Part shown: in pieces, positions 1 to 11,329 of the stretch | Position numbering within the stretch: the stretch's first letter is position 1 | Layout: every line of letters begins with the position of its first letter | From: Oceanisphaera profunda | Lineage (GTDB): Bacteria > Pseudomonadota > Gammaproteobacteria > Enterobacterales > Aeromonadaceae | NCBI RefSeq assembly: GCF_002157895.1 | Contig: NZ_CP021377.1 | Span: 3,286,001-3,350,000 of the forward strand | DNA: 64,000 nt | Direction: 5' to 3' | The notes under the pieces: model-generated | Told to the model about the DNA's origin: nothing | The model's input: only the letters and a program-made list of their open reading frames with translations | Database searches by the model: none | Program-made: the position numbers and the translations under genes

Positions 1-23
1 TTTACCACATAAGGCACTTTGTA

Positions 24-1766
24 TTGATCTGGAACAGGTTTATATACCGGTTATTAGGTGTTTACCCACTATTATTACTAAGTTTTTCTGCCCTCAGCCA
101 GCCATATCAGGTGGGCTTTTTAGCGGTGCGCGGTGCAACGCACGCCCAAGCACAGTGGGCGCCCACTTTAGCGCTGCTTAATGCCCAAGTGCCCGACCAT
201 GAGTTTATTGGCCACTATCTTAGCCAAGAGCAGCTAGACGCAGCACTTGCCGAGCAAAGCTTGGATTTTGTGGTAACTAATCCGGCGCACTTTATGCTTA
301 GTCATCATCAACCTCTTAACTGGCTGGCGTCCTATCTAGACCCACACTACGGCCAGGCGCGGGCCAGTGTGGCGGCGACCCTGTGGGTGCGGGCCGACAG
401 TGAGCTCACCCAGCCCGAGCAATTGCGCGGGCAGCGGGTGGGTGCGGTGCACAAAACTGCCTTTGGCGGCTACTTGTTAGTGGCTGAACAATTACGCAAG
501 CGCAACATTTCGCCTCAAGAATTAGCACTAACTTTTAGTGGTTATCCGCTGGATGCGCTCGCCTATGGACTGCGCGATGGTGTGGTTGCTGCCGCTATTT
601 TGCCCAGTTGCTTGCTGGAAGACATGGCGCAAGACGGCTTAATCGAGTTGGCGAATTTTCGCGCACTTATGGTGCAGCCAGACTCGCGCTGCGTACGCTC
701 CACACCGCTTTATCCGGGTTGGAGTTTTGCCAGTGTCGGTAATCTTGATGAGTCGGTACTCAGAGCTATCACCCAAGCATTATTGCAGTTTGAGATAGCC
801 GGCCAGCCTCAATGGGGGGCTGCAGTGCGTCTGGATGAAGTGGCGAGCTTATTAATGGACTGGCAACTGGGGCCAGAGCCCAGCCCTATCGCCCACGAGC
901 GTTTGTTACGCCAATTTATGCTGCAGCACTGGCCTTGGTTGGCGTCTTTTGTCGCGCTCTTGCTCGGCCATTTATTGTATCACTGGCGGGTAACGGTATT
1001 GCTGCGCCGGCGCAGTAAAGAATGCGCACAGCTGCATAGCCAAGTGCAGCAAAAAGAACAGACCTTGTCTCACGCCCGCCAACGCATTTTAATGGGTGAA
1101 ATGGCCACCGGCTTGGCCCATGAGCTGAATCAGCCGTTATCTGCGATTCAGGCTTACGCTCAAGCGGGTGAATTAATGCAAGATACGGCGCAACATAAAA
1201 CGGCGTTTAGTCAGATAGTGGCGGAAACCGAGCGCGGGGCGGCCATTATTCGTCGTTTTCGCCAATGGGCCACCCAACCGTTACCCAGTGCCGAACCGGT
1301 GGATCTCAATGAGCTGTGTCAAGAGTTAGTGACGCGCTTAAGCCCACGAGCCGAGGCTTTGGGAGTGAAATTCAAAGCGGAGTTAAAAGCGCAGCTGGCG
1401 CAGTCCACTCTTAACCCCGCTATGTTAGTTACGGTGCGCCCAGCGGTGGAGCAAGTGCTAAATAACTTATTAAACAATGCCCTCGAAGCCCAAGTACGGC
1501 GGTTAAGCCAAGAGCCGGCACATCAGGCTTGGATAAGCCTGAATGTAAGTCCTGTGCAAACTGGCTGGCTGCTATTGATAGAAGACAATGCGGGTGGCAT
1601 AGATGAAGATATTATCCGCACCTTACAGCACAATTTACCCGCCAGTCATTATCATGGCATGGGCATTGGGCTGTTAGTCAGTCATCGTTTGGTGTTGCGT
1701 TTACAAGGGCAATTAATCGTGAGTAATACCGAGCAGGGCACGCAAGTGCGATTATTGTTTAAATAA
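24..1766 (+). CDS. ttrS: TtrS-like sensor histidine kinase
   Basis: This is an inner-membrane sensor kinase, the probable partner of the FixJ-type regulator 45 bp downstream. A signal-like hydrophobic N-terminus (residues 5-25) leads into a PhnD/phosphonate-binding-like periplasmic domain to about residue 290. A membrane helix lies near 305-322, followed by a short coiled coil. The kinase core follows: H-box LAHELNQPL with the phosphorylatable His near 366, an N-box LLNNALEA, G1 EDNAGGI and G2 GMGIGLLVS. This layout is that of TtrS, which senses tetrathionate and controls ttrBCA in Salmonella. No reductase genes are in the window, so the signal is inferred from family only. The start is TTG with AAGG nine bases upstream. 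No in-frame stop lies between it and base 1, so the 5' end could be earlier. Confidence 0.8.
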   Translation: MIWNRFIYRLLGVYPLLLLSFSALSQPYQVGFLAVRGATHAQAQWAPTLALLNAQVPDHEFIGHYLSQEQLDAALAEQSLDFVVTNPAHFMLSHHQPLNWLASYLDPHYGQARASVAATLWVRADSELTQPEQLRGQRVGAVHKTAFGGYLLVAEQLRKRNISPQELALTFSGYPLDALAYGLRDGVVAAAILPSCLLEDMAQDGLIELANFRALMVQPDSRCVRSTPLYPGWSFASVGNLDESVLRAITQALLQFEIAGQPQWGAAVRLDEVASLLMDWQLGPEPSPIAHERLLRQFMLQHWPWLASFVALLLGHLLYHWRVTVLLRRRSKECAQLHSQVQQKEQTLSHARQRILMGEMATGLAHELNQPLSAIQAYAQAGELMQDTAQHKTAFSQIVAETERGAAIIRRFRQWATQPLPSAEPVDLNELCQELVTRLSPRAEALGVKFKAELKAQLAQSTLNPAMLVTVRPAVEQVLNNLLNNALEAQVRRLSQEPAHQAWISLNVSPVQTGWLLLIEDNAGGIDEDIIRTLQHNLPASHYHGMGIGLLVSHRLVLRLQGQLIVSNTEQGTQVRLLFK

Positions 1767-1811
1767 TGTGTTAGCTAATGATTTAACGGTTTTTTTAATT
1801 AAGGAGCAAGG

Positions 1812-2402
1812 GTGCAGGTTTATATTGTTGATGATGACAGTCAAGTATTGGCGGCCAATCAGTTTTTATTACAGGCCTTGGGTTATTCAAGCCTGGGTTG
1901 GCAGGATCCCGAGCAATTCTTGGCCGAAGTGGATACTCAAGTGCCTGCCATTTTATTGCTGGACTTAGCCATGCCCAAACTCGACGGCTTACAGGTGCAA
2001 GCTGAGCTGATGGCGCGCAATAGCTTAGTGAGCGTGATTTTGCTGACCGGTCACGGCGATGTGCCGCAAGCGGTGGCCGCCATGAAGCAGGGCGCGGTAG
2101 ATTTTTTAGAAAAACCGGTGGATGTGAAACGTCTAAGTGCGGCCTTTGCCCAAGCCAAAACTCGGGTGGAGCAATTACGCCGCCACGAGGATATTCGCCA
2201 GCTTTTTGCTCGGCTTTCGGCCCGCGAGCGAGAGGTGGTCAGCCTAGTCGCCGAGGGTCTCACCAATAAAGCCATCGCCGAGCAGTTGTGTGTGGCGGTG
2301 CGCACCATAGAAGTGCACAGAGCCGCCGCCATGGGCAAGCTAAAGGTGGCCAATATAGCCGAGCTGCTCAATCATTGGCAGCTGTTGAATAGTACGTATT
2401 AA
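1812..2402 (+). CDS. ttrR: TtrR-like response regulator (FixJ/LuxR family)
   Basis: This transcriptional regulator is probably phosphorylated by the kinase encoded just upstream. Residues 1-115 form a receiver domain. The acidic pocket is at D7-D9, the phosphoacceptor is Asp51 in LLLDLAMPKLDG, and the conserved Lys is in FLEKPVD. Residues 130-190 are a LuxR-type helix-turn-helix (LSAREREVVSLVAEGLTNKA). The length of 196 residues is normal for the FixJ/TtrR group. The start is GTG, chosen because AAGGAG lies six bases upstream at 1801-1806. It should be cotranscribed with the kinase gene. Targets cannot be read from this window. Confidence 0.82.
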   Translation: MQVYIVDDDSQVLAANQFLLQALGYSSLGWQDPEQFLAEVDTQVPAILLLDLAMPKLDGLQVQAELMARNSLVSVILLTGHGDVPQAVAAMKQGAVDFLEKPVDVKRLSAAFAQAKTRVEQLRRHEDIRQLFARLSAREREVVSLVAEGLTNKAIAEQLCVAVRTIEVHRAAAMGKLKVANIAELLNHWQLLNSTY

Positions 2403-2407
2403 ATGAT

Positions 2408-2442
2408 GGTGACTGGTGACTGGTGACTGGTGACTGGTGAAT
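2408..2442. repeat. 7-bp tandem repeat, GGTGACT x4 plus a partial copy
   Basis: Four perfect head-to-tail copies of GGTGACT (2408-2435) and one variant copy (GGTGAAT) begin six bases after the ttrR stop codon. The rest of the gap to ansA (to about 2611) shows no gene, although a short palindrome-like GACGTACGTC lies near 2490. A second 7-bp array with a different unit is found at 22585. Confidence 0.9.
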
Positions 2443-2611
2443 GAAGGCCAAGAGTTTTCCGCCTACAAAACTCAACAGCGAGATCCTGACGTACGTCAGG
2501 ATGACGGCTTAACTGTGCTCTCTAATCCTGATTTTACCCATAATATCCTTTTCAGATCTGCGCACTATTTTTCCGGGGGCTGTGTTCTTCCGTTGCCAAA
2601 CAGGGGTTGCC

Positions 2612-3622
2612 TTACCTCGTTAACTCCCCGCGTAAGCTCTTACCCATTAGGCTGCGTACTTCATCAGAGGTAAGGTTTTTACTGAGCAAATAATGCAATT
2701 TGGTTAAAGCGGCTTCTATGGTCATATCAAAACCGGACACCACACCCGCTGCTGCCAGTGCTCGGCCAGGGGCATACTCGTGCATATTCACGCTGCCGCG
2801 TTGGCACTGAGTAAGGTTAACAATTATGACGCCGCGCGCGCTGGCTTCAGACAGTAACTTGAGCATGGCGGGATTTTGTGGGGCATTGCCCACGCCGTAA
2901 GACAACAGTAGCAGCGCTTTGACCGGCGGCTGCAATTGGTTGGCCAGCACTTGCGGGCTAATGCCCGGATACAAGGTAACCATGGTAATGGGTTGGTGCG
3001 TGATCGCGCTTACTGTCAGGGGTTTTCCGCCGGCTTGGCCCAGTTTCCCCGCCTCTAAGCTGATGTTAATACCGGCGTTAAGTAAGGGCGGGAAGTTGGG
3101 GGAGTCAAAAGCCTCAAAGCCGTCTGCATGCTCTTTGCTGGCGCGATTGCCGCGGTATAAACGGTTATTAAAAAATAATCCCACTTCGTTAATGGGAAAG
3201 TGTGCCGCTATATAGAGTGCATTTAATAAATTTGGACGACCGTCAGTTCTTAGCTTAACCAGCGGAATTTGTGAGCCAGTTACGATCACCGGTTTATCCA
3301 AGTCTTCGAGCATAAAAGACAGCGCGGAGGCGGTGAAGGCCATGGTATCTGTGCCATGTAACACCACGAAGCCGTCGTAATCTTGATAGTTGGCTTGAAT
3401 GTCGTCAGCAATGTGCTGCCAATCGGCGGGAGTCATGTCGGCGGAGTCCATCAGTGGCTGGTATTCATGCACATGAAAGGCCGGCATTTCTTGATAATGA
3501 AACTCGGGCATAGCAGCCAAGCGCTTGGCCATAAAACCCGCCACCGGCGCATAGCCTCTAGGGGATTGTTGCATGCCAATAGTACCGCCGGTGTAGGCGA
3601 TATAGATGTTCTTTTTCGCCAT
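2612..3622 (-). CDS. ansA: Cytoplasmic L-asparaginase, type I
   Basis: The enzyme hydrolyses L-asparagine to aspartate and ammonia in the cytoplasm. The N-terminal YTGGTIGM motif carries the nucleophilic Thr14, and VLHGTDTMAF near residue 90 supplies the second Thr-Asp pair. VTGSQIPL and the conserved C-terminal half are also present. At 336 residues with no signal peptide it matches E. coli AnsA rather than periplasmic AnsB. The ATG start is preceded by TTGAGG on the coding strand. It is transcribed against ttrSR and stands alone. A second, unrelated-looking asparaginase sits in the TRAP operon at 46501. Confidence 0.93.
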   Translation of the reverse strand: MAKKNIYIAYTGGTIGMQQSPRGYAPVAGFMAKRLAAMPEFHYQEMPAFHVHEYQPLMDSADMTPADWQHIADDIQANYQDYDGFVVLHGTDTMAFTASALSFMLEDLDKPVIVTGSQIPLVKLRTDGRPNLLNALYIAAHFPINEVGLFFNNRLYRGNRASKEHADGFEAFDSPNFPPLLNAGINISLEAGKLGQAGGKPLTVSAITHQPITMVTLYPGISPQVLANQLQPPVKALLLLSYGVGNAPQNPAMLKLLSEASARGVIIVNLTQCQRGSVNMHEYAPGRALAAAGVVSGFDMTIEAALTKLHYLLSKNLTSDEVRSLMGKSLRGELTR

Positions 3623-3642
3623 TAACGTTTACCTCAAGACTA

Positions 3643-3895
3643 TTTCGCCACGGAAGAACACGGAACCCACGGAAAAATAGAGATAACTGCGAAAAGGACT
3701 CTTTATGGGTAACAGTGCAACAAAGTGAGTGTAGTGCGAAATCCGGCCATGCCGGATGTGTTGCAAAAACGCTACTCTTGGGCCTTTTCAAATGTGATCT
3801 CTGTTTTATCTTTCTTATCGTAGTAAAGAATCGTAGCTAAAATAGGTTTAGGGTGAGGGTTTATCTCGTCCTCTTCACCCTAAACCCTTCACCCA
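3643..3895. repeat. Intergenic repeat region, one arm of the GCCACGGAA family
   Basis: The gap between sppA and ansA begins (3643-3673) with the arm CGCCACGGAAGAACACGGAA plus a further CCACGGA. It ends (3839-3895) with a segment AAATAGGTTTAGGGT followed by TCGTCCTCTTC, which recurs at 9065-9105. The opposing TCCGTGTATTCCGTGGC arm seen at other loci is not evident here, so this looks like a decayed copy. A small GC-rich hairpin ATCCGGCCATGCCGGAT lies at 3741-3757. I see no convincing gene in the gap. Confidence 0.65.
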
Positions 3896-3915
3896 TTACG
3901 ACTCGCACCTCACGC

Positions 3916-5766
3916 TCAGAATCCCTGACAGGGCACGCACAATACATATTGTCCGCGCACATCGCTAAATTGCCCTAAGCTGCTGACTTCTTGTTGCACA
4001 AGCAGGGCGGCGGGGCGCAGGGCTTGCGGCAGGGCGGCCATGGCAATATCGCTAAGAACGGTGGAGTCACCCATAAATTGCGCCAGTAATTTATCTTTCG
4101 CAGACATGGGTAGCTTCACAGGCTTAACGTCAAACTCGCCTAAGTTAGCCAGTAAAGCGGCCCCCACTAGCGCATCGTCTATATTACCCAATTCATCTAC
4201 TAAGCCGAGCTCTAAGGCCATTTGGCCGGTCCATACGTGGCCTTGGGCAACGCGCTCTACTTGGGCAGGCTGCATATCCCGACCCTTGGCCACTATGCTG
4301 ACAAACTGACCATAAGTATGCTCAACGCTCATTTGAATCATGTCTTTCACATGATCCGGCAAGCCGGTGGTGATGCCAGCACCCACAAAATCGGTAGTGC
4401 CCACACCGTCGGTATTCAGGCCCACTTTTTGCAGCGCTTCTTCAAAGGTTAAAAATAAACCAAACACGCCAATGGAGCCAGTAAGTGTGGTGGGTGAGGC
4501 GTAGATTTTGTCGGCGTCCGCGGCTATCCAATAGCCCCCAGATGCGGCGGTACTGCCCATAGAAATAACCAGCGGTTTACCGCTTGCTTTAAAGTTGAGC
4601 AGAGAGCTGCGAATTTGCTCAGCGGCAAAGGCGCTGCCGCCTGGGCTATCTACGCGCAGCACTAGGGCCTTAATTTGGTCGTCTAACCGGGCTTCGTTAA
4701 TCAGCTGAGTTAAATGCTCATCATTAATGCTATTAGGCGTGGCCGTATCCGCAGACATAATGGCGCCGCTGGCGGTGATAATACCCACCGCAGGAATGGT
4801 ATTCGCTGTGGGTTTAATCGCAGCTTGAGTACGCGCCAGATACGTCGCCACATCTAGGCTCATATATTGATTGGTTTGGCTATTCCAACCTACTTGCTCG
4901 GCCACGGTTTGCAACATATCGGAGCGAGTGGCTAAGCGGTCTACCAAGCCTTGCTCCAGCGCATATTGCGCTGGGTCACCGTTCACCTTGGCGAAGCGGC
5001 TCAGCATTTGCTCTTTAGTGGGGCTAATGTGATCGGTAGGAATATTACGTAGCTTGGCGATAGTGTCTTGATAATGCTGCCACAGCTGGCCGAGCCATAA
5101 TTGGGTATCTTCACGGCTTTCTTCCGACATATCATCACGAATATAAGGCTCAACAAAAGACTTATACGTGCCAACGCGAAATACATGCGGAGTAATATTA
5201 AAGCGCTCAAAGGCAGACTTATAATGCAGGCGATAGACACCTAAGCCTTGAATAGACACACCACCGGCGGGATTAAGTAAAATTTCATCCGCATGAGCGG
5301 CTAAATAATATTGACCTTGAGAGTAATAATCGCCAATGGCATAGACGGTTTTGCCCGAGGTTTTAAACTGCTCTATGGCCGTACCCACTTCGTCGAGTTT
5401 AGTAATGCTCGACTCCGTCATATTTTGTAATTGCAGCACCAGTACTTGAATGCGGTCGTCGGTGCGGGCCATATCGAGCGCGGTTTTAATTTGGCTTAAG
5501 GTCATGGGCGGGGGGGTATTATCGCCAGACAGCCATTTTTCAGCCATGCGTTTAGGGGAGGCTTGGGCTTCTTGCTCTAGCAGAGGTCCGGATAAGGCAA
5601 GTGTGAGCGCGGCTTTATCGGGTAAGGGCTGAGTGTTTTCATCGGAGCCAAACAGTATGAAGCCAAAGCTGACGATGATTAACAGTAATAAAGTGGTGAT
5701 CAGTACTCGGATCACATTGAGCACTTTGACCAGTGCTCGGAACAGCCATTTAATTTTAGCCCACAT
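3916..5766 (-). CDS. sppA: Signal peptide peptidase SppA (protease IV)
   Basis: This inner-membrane serine protease cleaves leftover signal peptides after they are released from precursors. A single membrane anchor lies at residues 18-40. Two tandem SppA/ClpP-like domains follow. The general base Lys202 (VGTYKSFVEPY) is in the N-terminal domain, and the nucleophile Ser409 (STAASGGYW) is in the C-terminal domain. These positions are nearly the same as K209/S409 of E. coli SppA, and the 616-residue length matches the long two-domain form. RVDSPGGSAFA is the conserved oxyanion region. It is monocistronic, and the start is ATG with AGGG upstream. The last residues contain CVPC, which I would not over-interpret. 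Confidence 0.95.
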   Translation of the reverse strand: MWAKIKWLFRALVKVLNVIRVLITTLLLLIIVSFGFILFGSDENTQPLPDKAALTLALSGPLLEQEAQASPKRMAEKWLSGDNTPPPMTLSQIKTALDMARTDDRIQVLVLQLQNMTESSITKLDEVGTAIEQFKTSGKTVYAIGDYYSQGQYYLAAHADEILLNPAGGVSIQGLGVYRLHYKSAFERFNITPHVFRVGTYKSFVEPYIRDDMSEESREDTQLWLGQLWQHYQDTIAKLRNIPTDHISPTKEQMLSRFAKVNGDPAQYALEQGLVDRLATRSDMLQTVAEQVGWNSQTNQYMSLDVATYLARTQAAIKPTANTIPAVGIITASGAIMSADTATPNSINDEHLTQLINEARLDDQIKALVLRVDSPGGSAFAAEQIRSSLLNFKASGKPLVISMGSTAASGGYWIAADADKIYASPTTLTGSIGVFGLFLTFEEALQKVGLNTDGVGTTDFVGAGITTGLPDHVKDMIQMSVEHTYGQFVSIVAKGRDMQPAQVERVAQGHVWTGQMALELGLVDELGNIDDALVGAALLANLGEFDVKPVKLPMSAKDKLLAQFMGDSTVLSDIAMAALPQALRPAALLVQQEVSSLGQFSDVRGQYVLCVPCQGF

Positions 5767-5927
5767 AATAATGCCCTAAACGGAATGTTATTTAATTTCA
5801 ATCATTATGACGGCTGCAGCGCCACAATACTATGCACAAACGCACGCCGTAAAAGCCATCATCGTCAATGGCTGCAAGAATTATGCGCGATTGTGTCGGT
5901 TGTCGAAGAATTAAAACAAATGTTTGA

Positions 5928-8063
<2,136 letters not shown>

Positions 8064-8090
8064 ATCTAACCAATATAGAGCCAAATCTAT

Positions 8091-8203
8091 TTTGCCACGG
8101 AATACACGGACGCAAAGCACGAAAATGAATAGGTTTTTGATGATTCGGTTTTGCCCAGTTAAGCTTTGCGTTCTTATCACTATTTTCCGTGTATTCCGTG
8201 GCA
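8091..8203. repeat. Inverted repeat element of the GCCACGGAATACACGGA family
   Basis: The arm TTTGCCACGGAATACACGGA (8091-8110) is matched by its inverse at 8186-8203. An inner pair, CGCAAAGC (8111-8118) and GCTTTGCG (8163-8170), extends the symmetry, so the whole segment could fold into a long hairpin. It fills most of the gap between fadH and the nitroreductase gene. An open frame over it reflects the repeat rather than a gene. Confidence 0.85.
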
Positions 8204-8299
8204 GAGAAGTCTTTAGTCTTGAAGGGTTTGGCGCTCGTGCTCGACGCTGTTATGGTATTGCCTTCAACAATTTTGCTTAAATTTCAAAAGGTGTAACAC

Positions 8300-8854
8300 A
8301 TGGATGCTTTGCAACTGCTATTAAACCGCCACTCTAATCCGCGCTTGAATGCACCCGCGCCGGCAGGTGAGCAGTTAGAAAACATTTTTAAGGCGGGCCT
8401 GCGCGCGCCGGATCATGCGGGCTTAACCCCCTGGGAATTTATCGTATTTGAAGGCGAACAACGTGCTTTGTTGGGCGATATTTTAGCCGCCGCCACTCAA
8501 GCTAAAGGCGAAGATGCAGACACCATCGACAAAGCCCGCAAAGCGCCAATGCGTGCACCCATGGTGATTACAGTAGTGGCTAAAGTGAAACCCCACGATA
8601 AGGTGCCGGCGTTAGAGCAACACTTGTCGGCGGGCTGTGCGCTGATGGCCATGCAAATGGCGGCCCAGGCTACGGGCTTTAATGGTGTGTGGCGCACGGG
8701 CTGGTTTGCGTTTGATCGCGGCGTACATACGGCGCTGGGGTTGAGCGAGCAAGACCAAATTGTCGGCTTCTTATATCTGGGCACGCCGCAAGTGGCGGTG
8801 CGTAATGTGCCCGAGCGCGAAACTACCCCCTTTGTGCGTTATTTTGGTCAGTAA
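8300..8854 (+). CDS. ydjA: Nitroreductase family protein, YdjA-like
   Basis: This is a small FMN-dependent oxidoreductase of the nitroreductase fold. The N-terminus LLLNRHSNPRL is the typical FMN-phosphate-binding start of this group. PDHAGLTPWEF and the C-terminal GFLYLGTP are conserved in YdjA. At 184 residues it equals E. coli YdjA (183), one of the minimal nitroreductases. The physiological substrate of YdjA is not established. The ATG is preceded by AAAGGTG. The gene lies between two copies of the GCCACGGAA repeat and seems to be transcribed alone. Confidence 0.9.
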   Translation: MDALQLLLNRHSNPRLNAPAPAGEQLENIFKAGLRAPDHAGLTPWEFIVFEGEQRALLGDILAAATQAKGEDADTIDKARKAPMRAPMVITVVAKVKPHDKVPALEQHLSAGCALMAMQMAAQATGFNGVWRTGWFAFDRGVHTALGLSEQDQIVGFLYLGTPQVAVRNVPERETTPFVRYFGQ

Positions 8855-8934
8855 TTAATTGTGAAGGGTGAAAAGTAAATGGTTAAGGGGTAAACATAAC
8901 TCCGAGAAGAGATCTTAAAGACTAAAGATTTCTT

Positions 8935-9066
8935 CGCCACGGAATACACCGCATTCACTGAAAAAACTCGTGAGAGCAATCAACTTAGCTGATGGTTGAG
9001 GGCTTCCAAAAAAGATGTGATTTTTCACTCTTATCTTGTCGCTCTACTTCCGTGTATTCCGTGGCA
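8935..9066. repeat. Inverted repeat element of the GCCACGGAATACACGGA family
   Basis: The left arm CGCCACGGAATACACC (8935-8950) and right arm CGTGTATTCCGTGGCA (9051-9066) are inverted copies about 100 bp apart. The right arm runs into AAATAGGTTTAGGGT and TCGTCCTCTTC, the same tail seen at 3839-3895. It lies between convergent ydjA and the PAP2 gene, where it might also help to end transcripts. Confidence 0.85.
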
Positions 9067-9138
9067 AAAATAGGTTTAGGGTTTGGTGCTCTGTCGTCCT
9101 CTTCGCACTTTACCCTTCGCTCTTCACCGGGCTTTTTC

Positions 9139-9894
9139 TTACTTATGCCATACCGCCGTCAGTTCCCGCTTGTCCCAATAGATAAACGCATAGGCGCCCG
9201 ACATGCCAAATAATGTGCCTAACAGGCTGCTGGCCAAAATATCGATGGGCCAATGCAAACCTAACAGCAAGCGCGAATAGCATACACCCACCGCCCACAG
9301 GCTTAAGCCGGCAATTAACCACCGAGAGCGGCGGCGATAGGCGAAGAGCAGGCAATAAAAGCTGGCAATGGTCATGGCAGCTATAGAATGACCAGAGGGG
9401 AAGGAGTAACTAACTTCATCTTGCCAGTGTAATTTCAGCCAGTTAGGCACTTCTTGTTCTGAAAAGTCACTCAAACTGTCGGACAGCCACTGTTCACGCG
9501 TTAAAGGTAACTGGGCATAAAAACTCTTGCTGTCGGTCAAACGTCCTTCTTCGGCTAACCAAATCACATATGGTCGTGGCTCTTTAAAGTACTGCTTAGC
9601 CACCGATTTAGTGATAAAAGCACTGCCGAGGGCGGCCATTAAGCAAAAGAAGAACACCAGATATTGCCCAGTTCTGGGGCGCCAGCCGTATAACGCCACC
9701 GCGCTTAAGGTGCACAAGATAATCGCAATGCCAATTTTATCGAGGGATAAGGTCATCAGATAAGCTGAAAAAGCCGGCGCATTATCTAAGTCGAGTAACG
9801 GAAACCAATTCCAGTGCCATTGATAACCGAGACTGGCAATAGCCACTGGCAAGATTAATAGCAGTGGTACCAAAAGTAATAAGCGGGGATTCAT
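9139..9894 (-). CDS. PAP2-family membrane phosphatase, PgpB-like
   Basis: This is an integral membrane lipid phosphatase. All three PAP2 motifs are present: KQYFKEPRP, SFPSGHS and SRLLLGLHWPID. At 251 residues with several membrane helices (near 4-22, 48-66, 76-95, 185-205, 215-245) it fits PgpB (254 residues in E. coli). PgpB dephosphorylates phosphatidylglycerophosphate and undecaprenyl diphosphate. The substrate here is inferred. I start it at ATG 9894 (MNPRLLLLV), the usual PgpB beginning, because the longer frame to 10011 adds a non-conserved stretch with no ribosome site. It diverges from pdxB. Confidence 0.82.
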   Translation of the reverse strand: MNPRLLLLVPLLLILPVAIASLGYQWHWNWFPLLDLDNAPAFSAYLMTLSLDKIGIAIILCTLSAVALYGWRPRTGQYLVFFFCLMAALGSAFITKSVAKQYFKEPRPYVIWLAEEGRLTDSKSFYAQLPLTREQWLSDSLSDFSEQEVPNWLKLHWQDEVSYSFPSGHSIAAMTIASFYCLLFAYRRRSRWLIAGLSLWAVGVCYSRLLLGLHWPIDILASSLLGTLFGMSGAYAFIYWDKRELTAVWHK

Positions 9895-10025
9895 AAAGTG
9901 ATTACTACGAAAAATATTAACAAGGTGTAGCGATATTAACAAAACCGCGGGGCAATGATAGCTGAAACTTATTCCATTAACGGCTAAAATACCGAGAAAA
10001 TGCCCAGCCATTCAAGAGGACGTCT

Positions 10026-11156
10026 ATGAAATTGCTTGCCGATGAGAATATGCCTTATGTGCAAGAGTTGTTTGGTGATTGGGCAGACATTACTACCTGC
10101 CCAGGTCGAGACGTGAGCCCTGAACAGTTAATCGATGTGGACGTCTTGTTAGTGCGCTCCATTACGCAGGTAAATAAAGCGCTGCTGGCCAAGGCGAATC
10201 GACTGCGCTTTGTGGGCACCGCCACCATCGGCTGCGACCATATAGACACTGAGTTTTTGACGGAGCGCGGCATTGCCTTTGCCAGTGCGCCGGGCTGTAA
10301 CAAGGTGGCGGTGGGCGATTATGTGCTGGCCGCCTTACTCAAAGTGGCGGTGCATAAAAACTGGCAGCTTAAACATAAAACGTTGGCGGTGGTGGGCGTG
10401 GGCAATACCGGCTCGCAAGTGGTGCAGCGGGCGCGGGCGCTGGGCATGAAAGTGCTCCAGTGCGACCCGTTTAAAGCGTTGAGCTGTCCCCAAAGCAGTC
10501 CGACAGATTTTGTCGATTTGAAGCAAGCACTCACCGCCGATATCGTCAGTTTCCATGTGCCGATCACCCGTGGTGGTGCGCATCCCACCTGGCATCTGTT
10601 AGGAAAAGCTGAGATTGCCGAGCTTAAGAGTGAGCAAGTGCTGATTAACGCCTGTCGCGGTGAAGTGTGGGACAATGCGGCGCTATTAGCTCGCCAGCTC
10701 AGTAATACGCCATTAACGCTGGTGATCGATGTGTGGGAAGATGAGCCAAACGTACTGGTGCCTTTAGTGCCTCATGTGTTGTTGGCTACGCCACATATCG
10801 CCGGTTACAGCTTAGAGGGCAAAGCGCGGGGTACTTTTGCGTTATATCAGGCTTTGGCTGAACTTGAACAGTTAACGCCGGCACATTCATTGGCGCAATT
10901 ACTGCCGGCACCCGCGTTTACACGCGTTGAGCTAGCAGCCTGCTTGGATCAGCCTTTGCTGGCGCGTTTAGTGGGGCTGGTATATGACATAAATTTAGAT
11001 GACGCGGCATTTCGCGCCGCCCTCGGTCAGCCCGGTTTTTTTGACCGCTTGCGTAAGCAGTACCCAGAGCGCCGTGAGTTGGCCTCATTACAATTAGTCT
11101 TAGATACAATAACGGCTGACCCGGCACAGGCACAGGCACTAGGTTTTAAAGTATAA
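10026..11156 (+). CDS. pdxB: Erythronate-4-phosphate dehydrogenase
   Basis: This enzyme oxidises 4-phosphoerythronate in the DXP-dependent route to pyridoxal 5'-phosphate. It is a D-2-hydroxyacid dehydrogenase. The start MKLLADENMPY is characteristic of PdxB. A Rossmann motif VVGVGNTGSQV lies near residue 122. The catalytic Arg is in NACRGEVWD, the Glu in DVWEDEPN, and the His in TPHIAGYS. A PdxB C-terminal dimerisation domain fills about 290-376. The length is normal (378 in E. coli). AGAGGA precedes the ATG. In E. coli pdxB is followed by usg-truA, and here fimV and truA follow, so the neighbourhood is conserved without usg. Confidence 0.96.
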   Translation: MKLLADENMPYVQELFGDWADITTCPGRDVSPEQLIDVDVLLVRSITQVNKALLAKANRLRFVGTATIGCDHIDTEFLTERGIAFASAPGCNKVAVGDYVLAALLKVAVHKNWQLKHKTLAVVGVGNTGSQVVQRARALGMKVLQCDPFKALSCPQSSPTDFVDLKQALTADIVSFHVPITRGGAHPTWHLLGKAEIAELKSEQVLINACRGEVWDNAALLARQLSNTPLTLVIDVWEDEPNVLVPLVPHVLLATPHIAGYSLEGKARGTFALYQALAELEQLTPAHSLAQLLPAPAFTRVELAACLDQPLLARLVGLVYDINLDDAAFRAALGQPGFFDRLRKQYPERRELASLQLVLDTITADPAQAQALGFKV

Positions 11157-11329
11157 ACGCTTCTAAAGTATAAAAAATGAGAGCGGATAGCGTAAGCTTG
11201 AGCATTCAAGCAGGTAATGACTGAGGCTTTGTTCCTCTTGGCACTGTTTTTCTATACTCGTTACTATACGTCGGCCATGATGACCCTTAAAGATGCGGGC
11301 ACAGCGTCAGGACAAAGGACATAATAAAC

